A stretch of 64,000 nucleotides of DNA, taken from positions 248,001 through 312,000 of the forward strand of contig NZ_JACYHA010000005.1 in NCBI RefSeq assembly GCF_014837155.1. The letters are read 5' to 3'. Both the position numbers and the translations under genes were made by a program. Each line of letters starts with the position of its first letter. Within the stretch, counting starts at the first letter, position 1. Positions 29,236 through 37,253 of this stretch are shown piece by piece. This stretch comes from Litchfieldia stipae. Its GTDB lineage: Bacteria; Bacillota; Bacilli; Bacillales; Bacillaceae_L. Below the pieces are notes generated by a model that worked only from the letters and a program-made list of their open reading frames with translations, was not told where the DNA came from and searched no databases.

Positions 29236-30956
29236 GCGCTCTCCCCCTCTGCTTGCTGTGAGGAAACAATCTCTTGATAGATGTTGTTCTCTTGAAGTAG
29301 TTGCTGATGTGTACCAATACCAGCGATTTTCCCTTCGTTCAATACGATGATTTGATCTGCATCAACCACCGTATTTACCCGTTGTGCGACTAAAATAATG
29401 GTAGCTTGCTGTGTTTCACTTTTTAGCGCCTGTCTTAGCTTTGCGTCTGTTTTATAATCAAGAGCTGAGAAGCTGTCATCAAATATATAAATCTCTGGCT
29501 TTCGCACAAGAGCTCTAGCAATCGACAGACGCTGCTTTTGACCACCTGATAAATTCGCTCCAGCTTGTTCAATCACCGTCTCTATTCCATCTTCTTTTTC
29601 ATTGACGAACTCGAGAGCTTGAGCTGTTTCTAATGCTTTCATGATTTCTTCCTCGGTTGCATCCTTTTTACCATAACGAAGATTATCTGCAATCGTACCA
29701 CTAAATAAGGAAGCCTTCTGTGGGACATAACCGATGACTTCTCTTAGTTGCTTTTGTGTTAGTTTTCTGATATCAACGCCATTAACAAGAATACTCCCAC
29801 TTTCTATATCGTAGAAACGTGGAATCAGCTTAACTAGAGTTGATTTTCCTGCTCCAGTACTTCCAATAATCGCCGTTGTTTGGCCAGGCTTTGCTTGGAA
29901 ACTAATTTGTTCAATCGCTGGTCGCTCTGCACCAGCATATCTGAACGTTACATCCCTGAATTCAACAACCCCGTGCTCTTTCGTTTGCTCTGATTTCTCC
30001 GGGTCAACAATATCCGGCTGAAGCATTAACACTTCATTGATCCGTTTTGCTGATGCCTGTGCACGCGGAATCATAATGAATCCCATTGAGAGCATAATCA
30101 ATGAAAATAAAATCATCATTGCATATTGTAAAAACGCCATTAAATTCCCGACCTGCATAAGCCCTTGATCAATACGAATGGCACCAAACCAAATAATCGC
30201 GACATTGGTGAAATTCATCATGATCATCATCACTGGAAACAGTGATGCCATGATTTTGTTTACTTTGATCCCTGTATCACGGAAATCTTCATTCGCGGTA
30301 TTGAAGCGTTTCTTTTCGAAACCAACGCGATTAAAGGCTCGTACCACTCGAACCCCAATTAGATTTTCACGAATTAATAGATTCAATCGATCTGTTTTCT
30401 TTTGCATCGAAACAAACAATGGAATCGCCTTTCGTGTGATTAAGATAATCGTTAAGGCTAAGAGCGGTAATGCTGCTAGAAAGATGAGTGAAAGAGTAGC
30501 GTCTCTAGACACCGCCAATATAATACCTCCAACTAGCATAAGCGGAGCTCTTGTCATCATTCGGAGCATCATATTTAATACATCTTGTACCTGTTTAATA
30601 TCATTGGTCGTTCGAGTAATTAACGAAGATGGACCAACCTTATCAAACGATTGTAGCGAGAAATTCTCTACATTAATAAATAATTTACGTCTTACATCTC
30701 GTCCAAATCCTAGGGCGACCTTTGAGGCGAAGTAGGACACAATCACAGTTAATAGGACTGCTAGAATTGCTGTTCCGATCATCAATCCACCTGTTCGGAG
30801 GATGTATGGAATATCATTGTTCACAATCCCAACATCAACAACATCCGCCATTAACGTTGGAAGGAAAAGCTCAAGCATACTTCCTGCAAGTGTAAAAATA
30901 ACAATCAACACAATTTGGAAAGAATACGATTTTAAATGTTTCAGCATATTTAACAT
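29232..30956 (-). CDS. ABC exporter half-transporter, subunit A
   Basis: A 574-residue half-transporter: six transmembrane helices, then an ABC domain with Walker A IGSTGAGKST, signature NLSGGQKQR and Walker B IYIFDDSFSALD. The Asp replacing the catalytic Glu (FDDS rather than DE) means this subunit likely forms the degenerate ATP site of a heterodimer, and the partner with LDEATS supplies the active one. The start chosen is ATG 30956, eight bases after AGGAAG; GTG 30965 and ATG 30962 are too close to the RBS. Confidence 0.9.
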   Translation of the reverse strand: MLNMLKHLKSYSFQIVLIVIFTLAGSMLELFLPTLMADVVDVGIVNNDIPYILRTGGLMIGTAILAVLLTVIVSYFASKVALGFGRDVRRKLFINVENFSLQSFDKVGPSSLITRTTNDIKQVQDVLNMMLRMMTRAPLMLVGGIILAVSRDATLSLIFLAALPLLALTIILITRKAIPLFVSMQKKTDRLNLLIRENLIGVRVVRAFNRVGFEKKRFNTANEDFRDTGIKVNKIMASLFPVMMIMMNFTNVAIIWFGAIRIDQGLMQVGNLMAFLQYAMMILFSLIMLSMGFIMIPRAQASAKRINEVLMLQPDIVDPEKSEQTKEHGVVEFRDVTFRYAGAERPAIEQISFQAKPGQTTAIIGSTGAGKSTLVKLIPRFYDIESGSILVNGVDIRKLTQKQLREVIGYVPQKASLFSGTIADNLRYGKKDATEEEIMKALETAQALEFVNEKEDGIETVIEQAGANLSGGQKQRLSIARALVRKPEIYIFDDSFSALDYKTDAKLRQALKSETQQATIILVAQRVNTVVDADQIIVLNEGKIAGIGTHQQLLQENNIYQEIVSSQQAEGESA

Positions 30957-31009
30957 AAGCATCACTTCCTGAAATAGTTAAGTTAGTGAACATTTCACCA
31001 TGTTATCTA

Positions 31010-31038
31010 TTTTTCAGTTTTACTGGAGAAATGTCAAC
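31010..31038 (-). promoter_or_regulatory. Candidate promoter of the ABC exporter operon
   Basis: On the minus strand a consensus TTGACA (31038-31033) is followed after 18 bases by AAAAAT, a poor -10 box, about 55 bases before the start at 30956. Confidence 0.35.
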
Positions 31039-31064
31039 TTTTAATGACCATAAGCAACGAATAT

Positions 31065-31096
31065 CTTCATAAAAGGTATTGTCACCTTTTATGAAG
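31065..31096. repeat. Perfect 13-bp inverted repeat between divergent genes
   Basis: cttcataaaaggt and accttttatgaag are separated by six bases (attgtc). There is no T-run on either side, so it is not an obvious terminator. It lies between the ABC exporter promoter and the DsbA-family gene and could be a regulator-binding palindrome. Confidence 0.6.
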
Positions 31097-31182
31097 CATT
31101 TAAACCACATGAAGGCAGTTCACTAGACTAAATTAGGGGCTAGTAGGTATACTACTTATGAAAAAATAAAGGGGGATTTGTC

Positions 31183-31884
31183 ATGTTAATTGAAATATGG
31201 ACTGACTTTGCTTGACCGTTTTGCTATATTGGCAAAAAGCGTCTGGAGGACGCGATAAAACAAATGAATCATCCGATTGAGGTTGTCTATAAGTGCTTTG
31301 AATTAGACCCAACTTCTGAACGAGATATAAACTATTCGATTTACGAAAGCCTTTCAAAAAAATATGGTATGAGTATAGACCAAGCCAAAGCGAATACCAA
31401 TAATATGGTACAAATGGCAAAAGAGCTTGGACTAGATTATCAATTCGATACAATGATTCTAACAAATACATTTGATGCACATCGCTTAGTGATGTTTGCT
31501 AAGAAACAGGGTCTTATGGTTGAAATGACTGAACGAATCCTGCATGCTTACTTCACAGAATCCAAGCATATCGGAGATCATAAGACTTTAATCCAATTAG
31601 CCGTTGAGGTTGGGTTAGATCAAGAGTCTGTTGCTAGGATGCTAGCTAGTGATGAAATGAGTCATGAAGTACGTGCTGATGAGCAAGAAGCAGTTGACTA
31701 TGGAATCAGAAGTGTTCCATTCTTCCTTGTTAATAAAAAGTATGCAATCACTGGGGCACAACCAACACAGGTATTTGTTGATTCACTAAACCAAATCATT
31801 GAACAGGATGGCCTTGCTGAGGAATTCCCTCATGACGAAGGCGAATTCTGTGATGATGAAGGCTGCGACATTCCGAAAAAGTAG
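31183..31884 (+). CDS. DsbA/FrnE-family thiol oxidoreductase with in-frame TGA at the catalytic cysteine (candidate selenoprotein)
   Basis: Read from ATG 31183 (RBS AAAGGGGG), the frame is MLIEIWTDFA-TGA-PFCYIGKKRLE and then runs uninterrupted to TAG at 31884, 233 codons. The family (YwbO/FrnE, DsbA fold) has CPFC at this place, so TGA 31213-31215 replaces the first, nucleophilic cysteine. The second Cys remains. The rest, including NTFDAHR, the cis-Pro loop SVPFFLVN and the C-terminal FCDDEGC, is intact, which argues against decay. A GC-rich hairpin follows at suitable distance (31239-31253). Insertion of selenocysteine is the leading reading; a simple nonsense mutation or base error is the alternative. 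If not recoded, the expressed product would be short. Confidence 0.75.
31239..31253 (+). promoter_or_regulatory. Candidate bacterial SECIS hairpin
   Basis: GCGTC and GACGC pair perfectly around loop TGGAG. The loop starts 28 bases after the TGA, inside the spacing usual for bacterial SECIS elements, and has G at its second and third positions as expected. The codons here (CGT CTG GAG GAC GCG) are unusually GC-ending for this gene, as if an RNA structure constrains them. A second weaker hairpin, ttttgc / gcaaaa, sits between it and the TGA. Confidence 0.45.
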
Positions 31885-31891
31885 CTAGAAG

Positions 31892-31926
31892 AAAACCAGC
31901 GTGAACCATTCCACGCTGGTTTTTTT
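31892..31926 (+). terminator. Rho-independent terminator
   Basis: aaaccagcgtg pairs with cacgctggttt around an eight-base loop and ends in a T7 tract, directly after the DsbA-family gene. A dedicated terminator suggests the upstream gene is transcribed as a unit. Confidence 0.92.
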
Positions 31927-31930
31927 ACTT

Positions 31931-32851
31931 TTATAATGGCATCTCACCAAATTCAGTTCGATATAATGTTTCAAAGATCTCAATTCCTTGAAAAAAGGAC
32001 TGATTAAAACTCCCATCTTCATCAACGCCCCATGAAGTAGCTAATACAGTATGGCAGTATCCCCAAAGCAACAAACGTTCCTTGTTCAGCTGCAGTTCCT
32101 CCGTCACAATCTCTACCCTTCTTTTTATCACGTTAATCGCACCTTGATCTGGAAGCTTATTTAACATGAATTGAATGAGATCATACTCGATTTCACCAAT
32201 TAACCCTTTAGGATCAATCGCCGTCCATTGGTTTTTTCCAGATGAGATCACATTATAATGATGAAAATCGCCATGAAGGAGATACTGCTGTTTTATCGAC
32301 TTAGTTAAATAGGCAAAGATATGTAGTGCCCGTTTCAAGATGTGACTTGATATCGGCCCAATCCCTTGCGGATGTTGTTCTACAATGTTTCGGAGACTTT
32401 CTTCTCTCGCTTTTGTTGTAGGAATTCTAGTTGACTCTGGTGCAGGAATGACTAGATTTCTCATGATATTAGCTGCTATTCGTGCTGCTTCTTCATGATC
32501 ATTAAGTATTGCCAATGATTCACCTGGGGACAATTTTTCTAATAAGAGGACGCCCCGCTCCTCCTCTGAATCCATTAACTGAACCATTCCGTTGTTTCTG
32601 AATAATCGCAAAGCCTCTAGCTCCTGAAGAAACCCTTCACCAGGAATACAAATCTTTACAACAACTTCTGCTCCATCACTCATCACTGCAGGTGCAACAT
32701 AGTTGATGGAAAGAGAATATGGTTTACCAAGCTTCAATGACCATTTATCTTCAACATGCTTAATGATTGTTGGTAACTCTTGTAACCATCTCTCTCCTTC
32801 TTCCTTAAAATAGAGTTTGACGGAATGAACAAAGTGGGGTTGTAGATTCAT
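31931..32851 (-). CDS. Aminoglycoside/hydroxyurea phosphotransferase-like kinase
   Basis: A 306-residue protein of the APH(6)/hydroxyurea-kinase family. The catalytic loop HGDFHHYNV fits HxDxxxxN and AIDPKG is the Mg-binding DxG-like segment with Asp followed by Pro as in APH(6) enzymes. The N-terminal lobe contains VVVKI with the ATP-contacting Lys. The start is ATG 32851 after AAGGAGG, eleven residues inside the longest frame. Chromosomal members are common in Bacillus and seldom shown to give streptomycin resistance. It is convergent with the DsbA-family gene. Confidence 0.85.
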   Translation of the reverse strand: MNLQPHFVHSVKLYFKEEGERWLQELPTIIKHVEDKWSLKLGKPYSLSINYVAPAVMSDGAEVVVKICIPGEGFLQELEALRLFRNNGMVQLMDSEEERGVLLLEKLSPGESLAILNDHEEAARIAANIMRNLVIPAPESTRIPTTKAREESLRNIVEQHPQGIGPISSHILKRALHIFAYLTKSIKQQYLLHGDFHHYNVISSGKNQWTAIDPKGLIGEIEYDLIQFMLNKLPDQGAINVIKRRVEIVTEELQLNKERLLLWGYCHTVLATSWGVDEDGSFNQSFFQGIEIFETLYRTEFGEMPL

Positions 32852-32906
32852 GGTTTGGCCTCCTTCCCTAGAATATGTCAACATTTTATATATTTAATAG
32901 TTTCAT

Positions 32907-32962
32907 ATCCCCATAGCTTCGTCAATCGAGAATTCGTCTTGAAGCTATGGGGATCATTTTTT
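32907..32962. terminator. Strong hairpin between minus-strand genes
   Basis: A perfect 14-bp stem (atccccatagcttc / gaagctatggggat) with a 20-base loop is followed on the plus strand by cattttttaa. The hairpin lies six bases past the ytbE stop and probably ends that transcript, although the T-run is on the opposite strand. Confidence 0.6.
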
Positions 32963-32967
32963 AATGC

Positions 32968-33810
32968 TTAAAAATCAAAATTGTCTGGATCTGGACCTAC
33001 TCTTTGATCTTGATTTAATTTACTTATCCAATTCATCTCTTCTTCTGTTAATTCAAAATCAAAAATCGCTGCATTTTCAATAATACGTTGCTCTTTAATC
33101 GATTTTGGAATCGTTACAACCCCATTTTGTAGATCCCAACGGAGAATGACTTGGGCAACTGATTTATTATGTTTTTCAGCCAATTGATTTAAATCTTGAT
33201 GAGCTAATAATTGTCCTTGCATAAGAGGTGACCATGCACCTAATTGAATTCCTTGTTCTTTACAGAAAGTATGCAATGCCTGTTGAGTCAACAGTGGATG
33301 GTATTCAACTTGGTTCACCATTGGTTTAATGAGTGAATCCTTCATAAGATCTTCAAGATGATGAATGTGGAAATTGCTGACACCGATCGCCTTGATTTTA
33401 CCAGCTCGATATAGAGTCTCTAATGCTCTCCATGCCTCTTTATACTTATCTGCAACTGGCCAGTGAATAAGATACAGGTCTAAATAATCCAACCCAAGTT
33501 TTTCTAAGCTTGTTTCAAAAGCTTGAATGGTAGATTCGAATCCTAAATCAGCGTTCCACACTTTTGAAGTAATGAATAACTCTTCTCTTGTAACCGCATA
33601 TTCTTTCATTGCTTCATGTATCGCTTGACCTACGCCTACCTCATTTCCATAGATAGCGGCTGTATCCACACTTCGGTAGCCATGTTTGATTGCTGCTTTT
33701 ACTGCATGAATTAAGTCTGGCCCTTCTTCAACTTTAAATACCCCAAGTCCAAACCAAGGCATTTCTACTCCATTACTTAATGTTGTTGTTGATTGTAAAG
33801 AATGTATCAT
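32968..33810 (-). CDS. ytbE: Aldo/keto reductase YtbE
   Basis: A 280-residue NADPH-dependent aldo/keto reductase. The tetrad is visible: Asp in DTAAIYGNE, Tyr of the same segment, Lys in ITSKVWN and His in LIHWPV. The C-terminal IPKSIKEQRIIENA is the NADP-binding stretch. The gene order aldo/keto reductase, MFS, then divergent HxlR regulator is that of ytbE-ytbD/ytcD in B. subtilis, which is the main basis for the symbol. AAGGAGG precedes the ATG. Likely detoxifies carbonyl compounds; the natural substrate is not known. Confidence 0.9.
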   Translation of the reverse strand: MIHSLQSTTTLSNGVEMPWFGLGVFKVEEGPDLIHAVKAAIKHGYRSVDTAAIYGNEVGVGQAIHEAMKEYAVTREELFITSKVWNADLGFESTIQAFETSLEKLGLDYLDLYLIHWPVADKYKEAWRALETLYRAGKIKAIGVSNFHIHHLEDLMKDSLIKPMVNQVEYHPLLTQQALHTFCKEQGIQLGAWSPLMQGQLLAHQDLNQLAEKHNKSVAQVILRWDLQNGVVTIPKSIKEQRIIENAAIFDFELTEEEMNWISKLNQDQRVGPDPDNFDF

Positions 33811-33828
33811 CTTCTTTTCCTCCTTATA

Positions 33829-35022
33829 TTATACTGCTTTTGTTCGTTGATCGTTTTTCTCTAATGAATAACTTTTACTTGTTAAAACAACGGCAATTAA
33901 TACCATGAGCGCACCAATCCACGCAGTGTGAATCAGACCAAATGACTCTGCAATTAAACCACCTACATAAGATCCAATCGCTATACCTGCATTAAAGGCT
34001 GCTATATTTATCGCTGAAGCCACATCGACAGCACTAGGTACAAATCTCTCTGCCAACATTACTACATACACCTGTAAACCAGGAACATTCATAAAGGCGA
34101 ACAGTCCCATCAAGAAAATAGTGATTAAACCTGCTACCTTAAATGGAGCAGTGAACGTCAAGATAAATAACACTATGGCTTGAATGATAAACATATAGAA
34201 TAATGCCCTAATTGGATTGTGATTGGATAATTTCCCACCAATCATATTGCCAATTGCAATGGCAACACCATAGACTAGTAAAATAGCGGCAACTATGCCC
34301 TCTTTGAAACCAGTAATCTGTTGTAGGATTGGTGATAAATAAGTGAAGACTACAAAGGTACCACCATAACCAAATGCGGTAATGGCAAATACTAATAGCA
34401 ATCTTTTATTTTTCACTAGTTTGATTTGATCACTAAAACTTGTTTGTGTTCCTTTCCTTAATGTAGACGGAATAAGGATACTGTTAGCAATCAATGCGAT
34501 GATTCCAATGACAACGATCGCAACAAACGCCATTCTCCAACCTAATTCTTGTCCAATAAATGTACCAAAAGGCACCCCTGTTACTGTCGCCACAGTTAAA
34601 CCGGTAAACATAATCGAAATGGCACTCGCTCTTTTTTCCTGTGGGACAAGATCTGCTGCTATTGTAGAGCCAATTGACATAAAGACCCCATGTGCCAAAG
34701 CAGAAATGATACGAGAGACTAATAATACGCTGATACTTGTTGCACTCGCAGCAAAGCTATTACCGATGATAAAAACAACCATAATCCAGAGTAATAACGA
34801 TTTTCTAGACATCTTTGAGGTTAGCGAGGTTAAGATAGGTGCTCCCAACGTAACTCCTAACGCATATAACGAAACGGTTAATCCTGCAATCGTTAGCGAT
34901 ATATCTAAATCCCTAGCAATCAGTGGAAGAAGTCCCACACTTATAAACTCAGTCGTTCCTATTGCAAACGCACTTACTGCTAAAGCTAGCAATGCGAACT
35001 GGCTTTTCCTTTTTTCTAACAT
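33829..35022 (-). CDS. ytbD: MFS transporter YtbD
   Basis: A 397-residue, 12-TM major facilitator of the AraJ/YdhP/PbuE-like DHA group. The segment TTEFISVGLLPLIARDL in TM1 and GVPFGTFIGQELGWR around TM5 are typical. It lies 18 bases upstream of ytbE in the same operon and divergent from ytcD. The cargo is unknown; an efflux role induced through YtcD is inferred. RBS AAAGGAG is clear. Confidence 0.88.
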   Translation of the reverse strand: MLEKRKSQFALLALAVSAFAIGTTEFISVGLLPLIARDLDISLTIAGLTVSLYALGVTLGAPILTSLTSKMSRKSLLLWIMVVFIIGNSFAASATSISVLLVSRIISALAHGVFMSIGSTIAADLVPQEKRASAISIMFTGLTVATVTGVPFGTFIGQELGWRMAFVAIVVIGIIALIANSILIPSTLRKGTQTSFSDQIKLVKNKRLLLVFAITAFGYGGTFVVFTYLSPILQQITGFKEGIVAAILLVYGVAIAIGNMIGGKLSNHNPIRALFYMFIIQAIVLFILTFTAPFKVAGLITIFLMGLFAFMNVPGLQVYVVMLAERFVPSAVDVASAINIAAFNAGIAIGSYVGGLIAESFGLIHTAWIGALMVLIAVVLTSKSYSLEKNDQRTKAV

Positions 35023-35156
35023 AAAATACTTACTCCTTTATATTGAAAGTTTGCCAAAGAATAGATTATGATGTTATCTACTTGGCAAATGTTATTATGA
35101 TTGCTATCCAACAAAAAAGATAGAACGCACTTTAAAGTGATATAGATACCAATAAG

Positions 35157-35186
35157 TAATATAGGAACCAAAAAGTACCTATATTA
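35157..35186. promoter_or_regulatory. Putative YtcD operator
   Basis: A 9-bp perfect inverted repeat, TAATATAGG-N12-CCTATATTA, lies just before the ytcD RBS. The spacer adds an AC/GT pair. It is placed to control ytcD and possibly the divergent ytbDE promoter. HxlR regulators bind such dyads; this assignment is inferred. Confidence 0.6.
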
Positions 35187-35200
35187 AGTAGGAGGAAATA

Positions 35201-35581
35201 ATGAAGAAGAAATACAATATATCAGTTGAAGCAACGTTAGAAGTAATCGGTGGGAAATGGAAGTGTGTGATTCTATGTCACCTCACACATGGCAAAAAAA
35301 GAACAAGTGAGTTGAAACGATTGATGCCTAACATCACACAAAAAATGCTGACTCAACAATTACGTGAGCTTGAGGATGATGGTGTAATTAATCGAATTGT
35401 TCACCATCAAATCCCACCAAAAGTAGAGTATGAACTAAGCGAGTACGGTAAAACACTAGAAGGAATCCTCGATTTACTATGCGCATGGGGTGATACACAT
35501 ATTACGAAAGTATATGGCGACAAATTTTCGATGTTAGAAGAAGGGATTTTGAATGAGAAGTTAAAGGAAGATAATCAATAA
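35201..35581 (+). CDS. ytcD: HxlR-family regulator YtcD
   Basis: A 126-residue winged-HTH protein with the HxlR hallmarks: GGKWKCVILCHL, TSELKRLMPNITQKMLTQQLRELE and GLI-like hinge DDGVINR, followed by a short dimerisation helix. It is divergent from ytbD-ytbE and is expected to regulate them in response to a reactive compound. There is no N-terminal conserved cysteine of the HypR type, though Cys residues occur at the CVILC segment in helix 2. AGGAGG RBS is clear. Confidence 0.9.
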   Translation: MKKKYNISVEATLEVIGGKWKCVILCHLTHGKKRTSELKRLMPNITQKMLTQQLRELEDDGVINRIVHHQIPPKVEYELSEYGKTLEGILDLLCAWGDTHITKVYGDKFSMLEEGILNEKLKEDNQ

Positions 35582-35718
35582 ATAAAGTGGTGATTCATCT
35601 GATTCCGTTAGTTCATTCATGACCACCTATTTGTTGTTAATTTGTTACATCTACATCAAAAAACACTCCTACCTTTGTGATAAAATGAACATACTTTTTC
35701 ACAAAAGGATGGAATGAT

Positions 35719-36486
35719 ATGAGTAACTCCGAACTATTTATTCGCGTTGAACAGGTTTCCTTCTCATTTAAGGAACAACAGATTATTTACGGGATGAATC
35801 TTTCTTTAACGAAAGGAACTTCGTATGCATTGATTGGAAAATCTGGGACAGGTAAAAGTACTTTCTTGAATCTAGTAGCTGGTTTTTTGAAGCCTACTAC
35901 TGGCCGAATTCTGATAGATGGATTAGACTCTAGAAAAGGACGGGAACAGACTGGCTTTTTGTTTCAGGACCTCGTTTTATTTCCTTGGCAAACGGTACTT
36001 GAGGCGGTCATGATGCCGTTAAAACTCAAGAAAAAGAACGTCACAAAAGAAGAGTATCAAATCGGGATGAAGCTGTTAACAGAGATGGAGTTAGCTAACT
36101 TGCAAGACAAATACCCCCATGAATTAAGTGGTGGTCAAAAACAGAGAGTTGCACTCGCACGGACATTAATCGGAGAGCCAGATTTATTATTAATGGATGA
36201 GCCCACCTCTGCCCTAGATGAAATGACAAAGGAACAAATACAGCGGCTCATATTACATCAACAGCAAAAACGAAATACGACAATGTTATTTGTTACTCAT
36301 GATATCGAAGAAGCAGTCTATTTAGGTGAGAAGATTCTTATTTTAAAAGAGGATGGAAAGGTACTAGAGTTAGAGAATCCTTTCTTTGCGGTTTATCAGC
36401 CAAAGGAACAGCTTGCTTTCTATCGAATGTGTATTGATATTAGACAATTAATGAATACGGAGAGTAGTTATGAACACACTACATAA
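35719..36486 (+). CDS. ABC importer ATPase (YtlC/SsuB/TauB type)
   Basis: A 255-residue ABC ATPase: Walker A GKSGTGKST, signature LSGGQKQR, Walker B LLLMDEPTSALD and the switch His in VTHDIEEAVYLG. It belongs to the nitrate/sulfonate/taurine importer branch. The permease gene overlaps its 3' end by 17 bases, and a matching binding protein is encoded convergently just beyond, so the three form one importer resembling B. subtilis YtlC-YtlD-YtlA. The substrate is not evident. Confidence 0.9.
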   Translation: MSNSELFIRVEQVSFSFKEQQIIYGMNLSLTKGTSYALIGKSGTGKSTFLNLVAGFLKPTTGRILIDGLDSRKGREQTGFLFQDLVLFPWQTVLEAVMMPLKLKKKNVTKEEYQIGMKLLTEMELANLQDKYPHELSGGQKQRVALARTLIGEPDLLLMDEPTSALDEMTKEQIQRLILHQQQKRNTTMLFVTHDIEEAVYLGEKILILKEDGKVLELENPFFAVYQPKEQLAFYRMCIDIRQLMNTESSYEHTT

Positions 36487-37219
36487 ACTATTAAATAATC
36501 AAATCGTCATTGGCACTCTTTCGATTTTATTATTTTGGTACTCACTCTTTTTTCTCGTCAATACTCATTCCATTCCCTCTCCGTTTGAAACCATAGCACA
36601 CCTTTTTACAATTAAGATTCCTATACTCTTACATTCTCTCGCCAGCCTAATGAGAGTCTTGGTCGCTTTAGGCATTTCATTGATCATAGGTGTTCCTATT
36701 GGTCTCTTTTTAGGAGTAAACAAGACATTTAATCGGGTATTTTCACCGTTTTTATATTATTTATATCCATTACCAAAAGTGGCATTCCTACCGGTATTCA
36801 TGCTTTTATTTGGACTTGGGAATATTTCAAAGGTAATGTTGATCATTTGGATCATTATTTTTCAAATTATTTTATCTGTAAGGGATGGGGTCACTCAAAT
36901 CCCCTCATCTTATTTCAAGGTAATGGATAGCTTTGCTGCTTCAACTAGACATTACTATCAATATCTCGTTGTACCAGCTGTCTTACCTCAGCTCATTTCA
37001 GGGATAAGAATTAGCATTGGGATTTCACTTGCTTCTTTATTTTTTGCAGAGAATTATGCCACTACCTATGGAATCGGATACTTTATTATTAGTGGCTGGA
37101 CAAAGATGAATTATATTGAAATGTTTGGTGGAATTCTAGTTCTAGGCTTAATTGGACTACTCATCTTCAAATGTTTGGATTGGTTGGAAGCCCGCCTTAT
37201 TCCATGGGCACAGAAATAA
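36470..37219 (+). CDS. ABC importer permease (YtlD/SsuC type)
   Basis: A 249-residue permease with six transmembrane segments and the EAA-like loop around DSFAASTRHYYQYLVVPAVLPQL. The family carries alkanesulfonates, nitrate or pyrimidine precursors. It overlaps the ATPase gene and ends in a bidirectional terminator shared with the convergent binding-protein gene. Translational coupling to the ATPase is likely. Confidence 0.88.
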   Translation: MNTLHKLLNNQIVIGTLSILLFWYSLFFLVNTHSIPSPFETIAHLFTIKIPILLHSLASLMRVLVALGISLIIGVPIGLFLGVNKTFNRVFSPFLYYLYPLPKVAFLPVFMLLFGLGNISKVMLIIWIIIFQIILSVRDGVTQIPSSYFKVMDSFAASTRHYYQYLVVPAVLPQLISGIRISIGISLASLFFAENYATTYGIGYFIISGWTKMNYIEMFGGILVLGLIGLLIFKCLDWLEARLIPWAQK

Positions 37220-37253
37220 CGAGGTGTCCTAGTTAGGACGACCTCGTATTTTT
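37219..37253. terminator. Bidirectional terminator between convergent ABC genes
   Basis: acgaggt and gtcct pair with aggac and acctcgt (one bulged G), closing on agtt. The plus strand ends in attttt. It overlaps the last base of the permease stop. Confidence 0.85.

Noticed and set aside
30178-30735. A 185-residue open frame antisense to the ABC exporter gene
   Set aside because: It lies entirely inside a well-supported exporter gene and its sequence is low-complexity in the manner of antisense frames.
31183-31884. Simple pseudogene with a premature stop, or a gene starting at the internal ATG 31264
   Set aside because: A start at 31264 would remove the thioredoxin-fold beta strand and the redox motif, and the RBS is at the upstream ATG. 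The position of the TGA at the catalytic Cys favours recoding, though mutation cannot be excluded.
31931-32851. Acquired aminoglycoside resistance gene
   Set aside because: It is in a stable chromosomal neighbourhood with no mobile element, and APH(6)-like kinases are common core proteins in Bacillus.
34499-35071. A 190-residue open frame antisense to ytbD
   Set aside because: It is a shadow of the transmembrane-rich ytbD frame; no RBS or domain is present.
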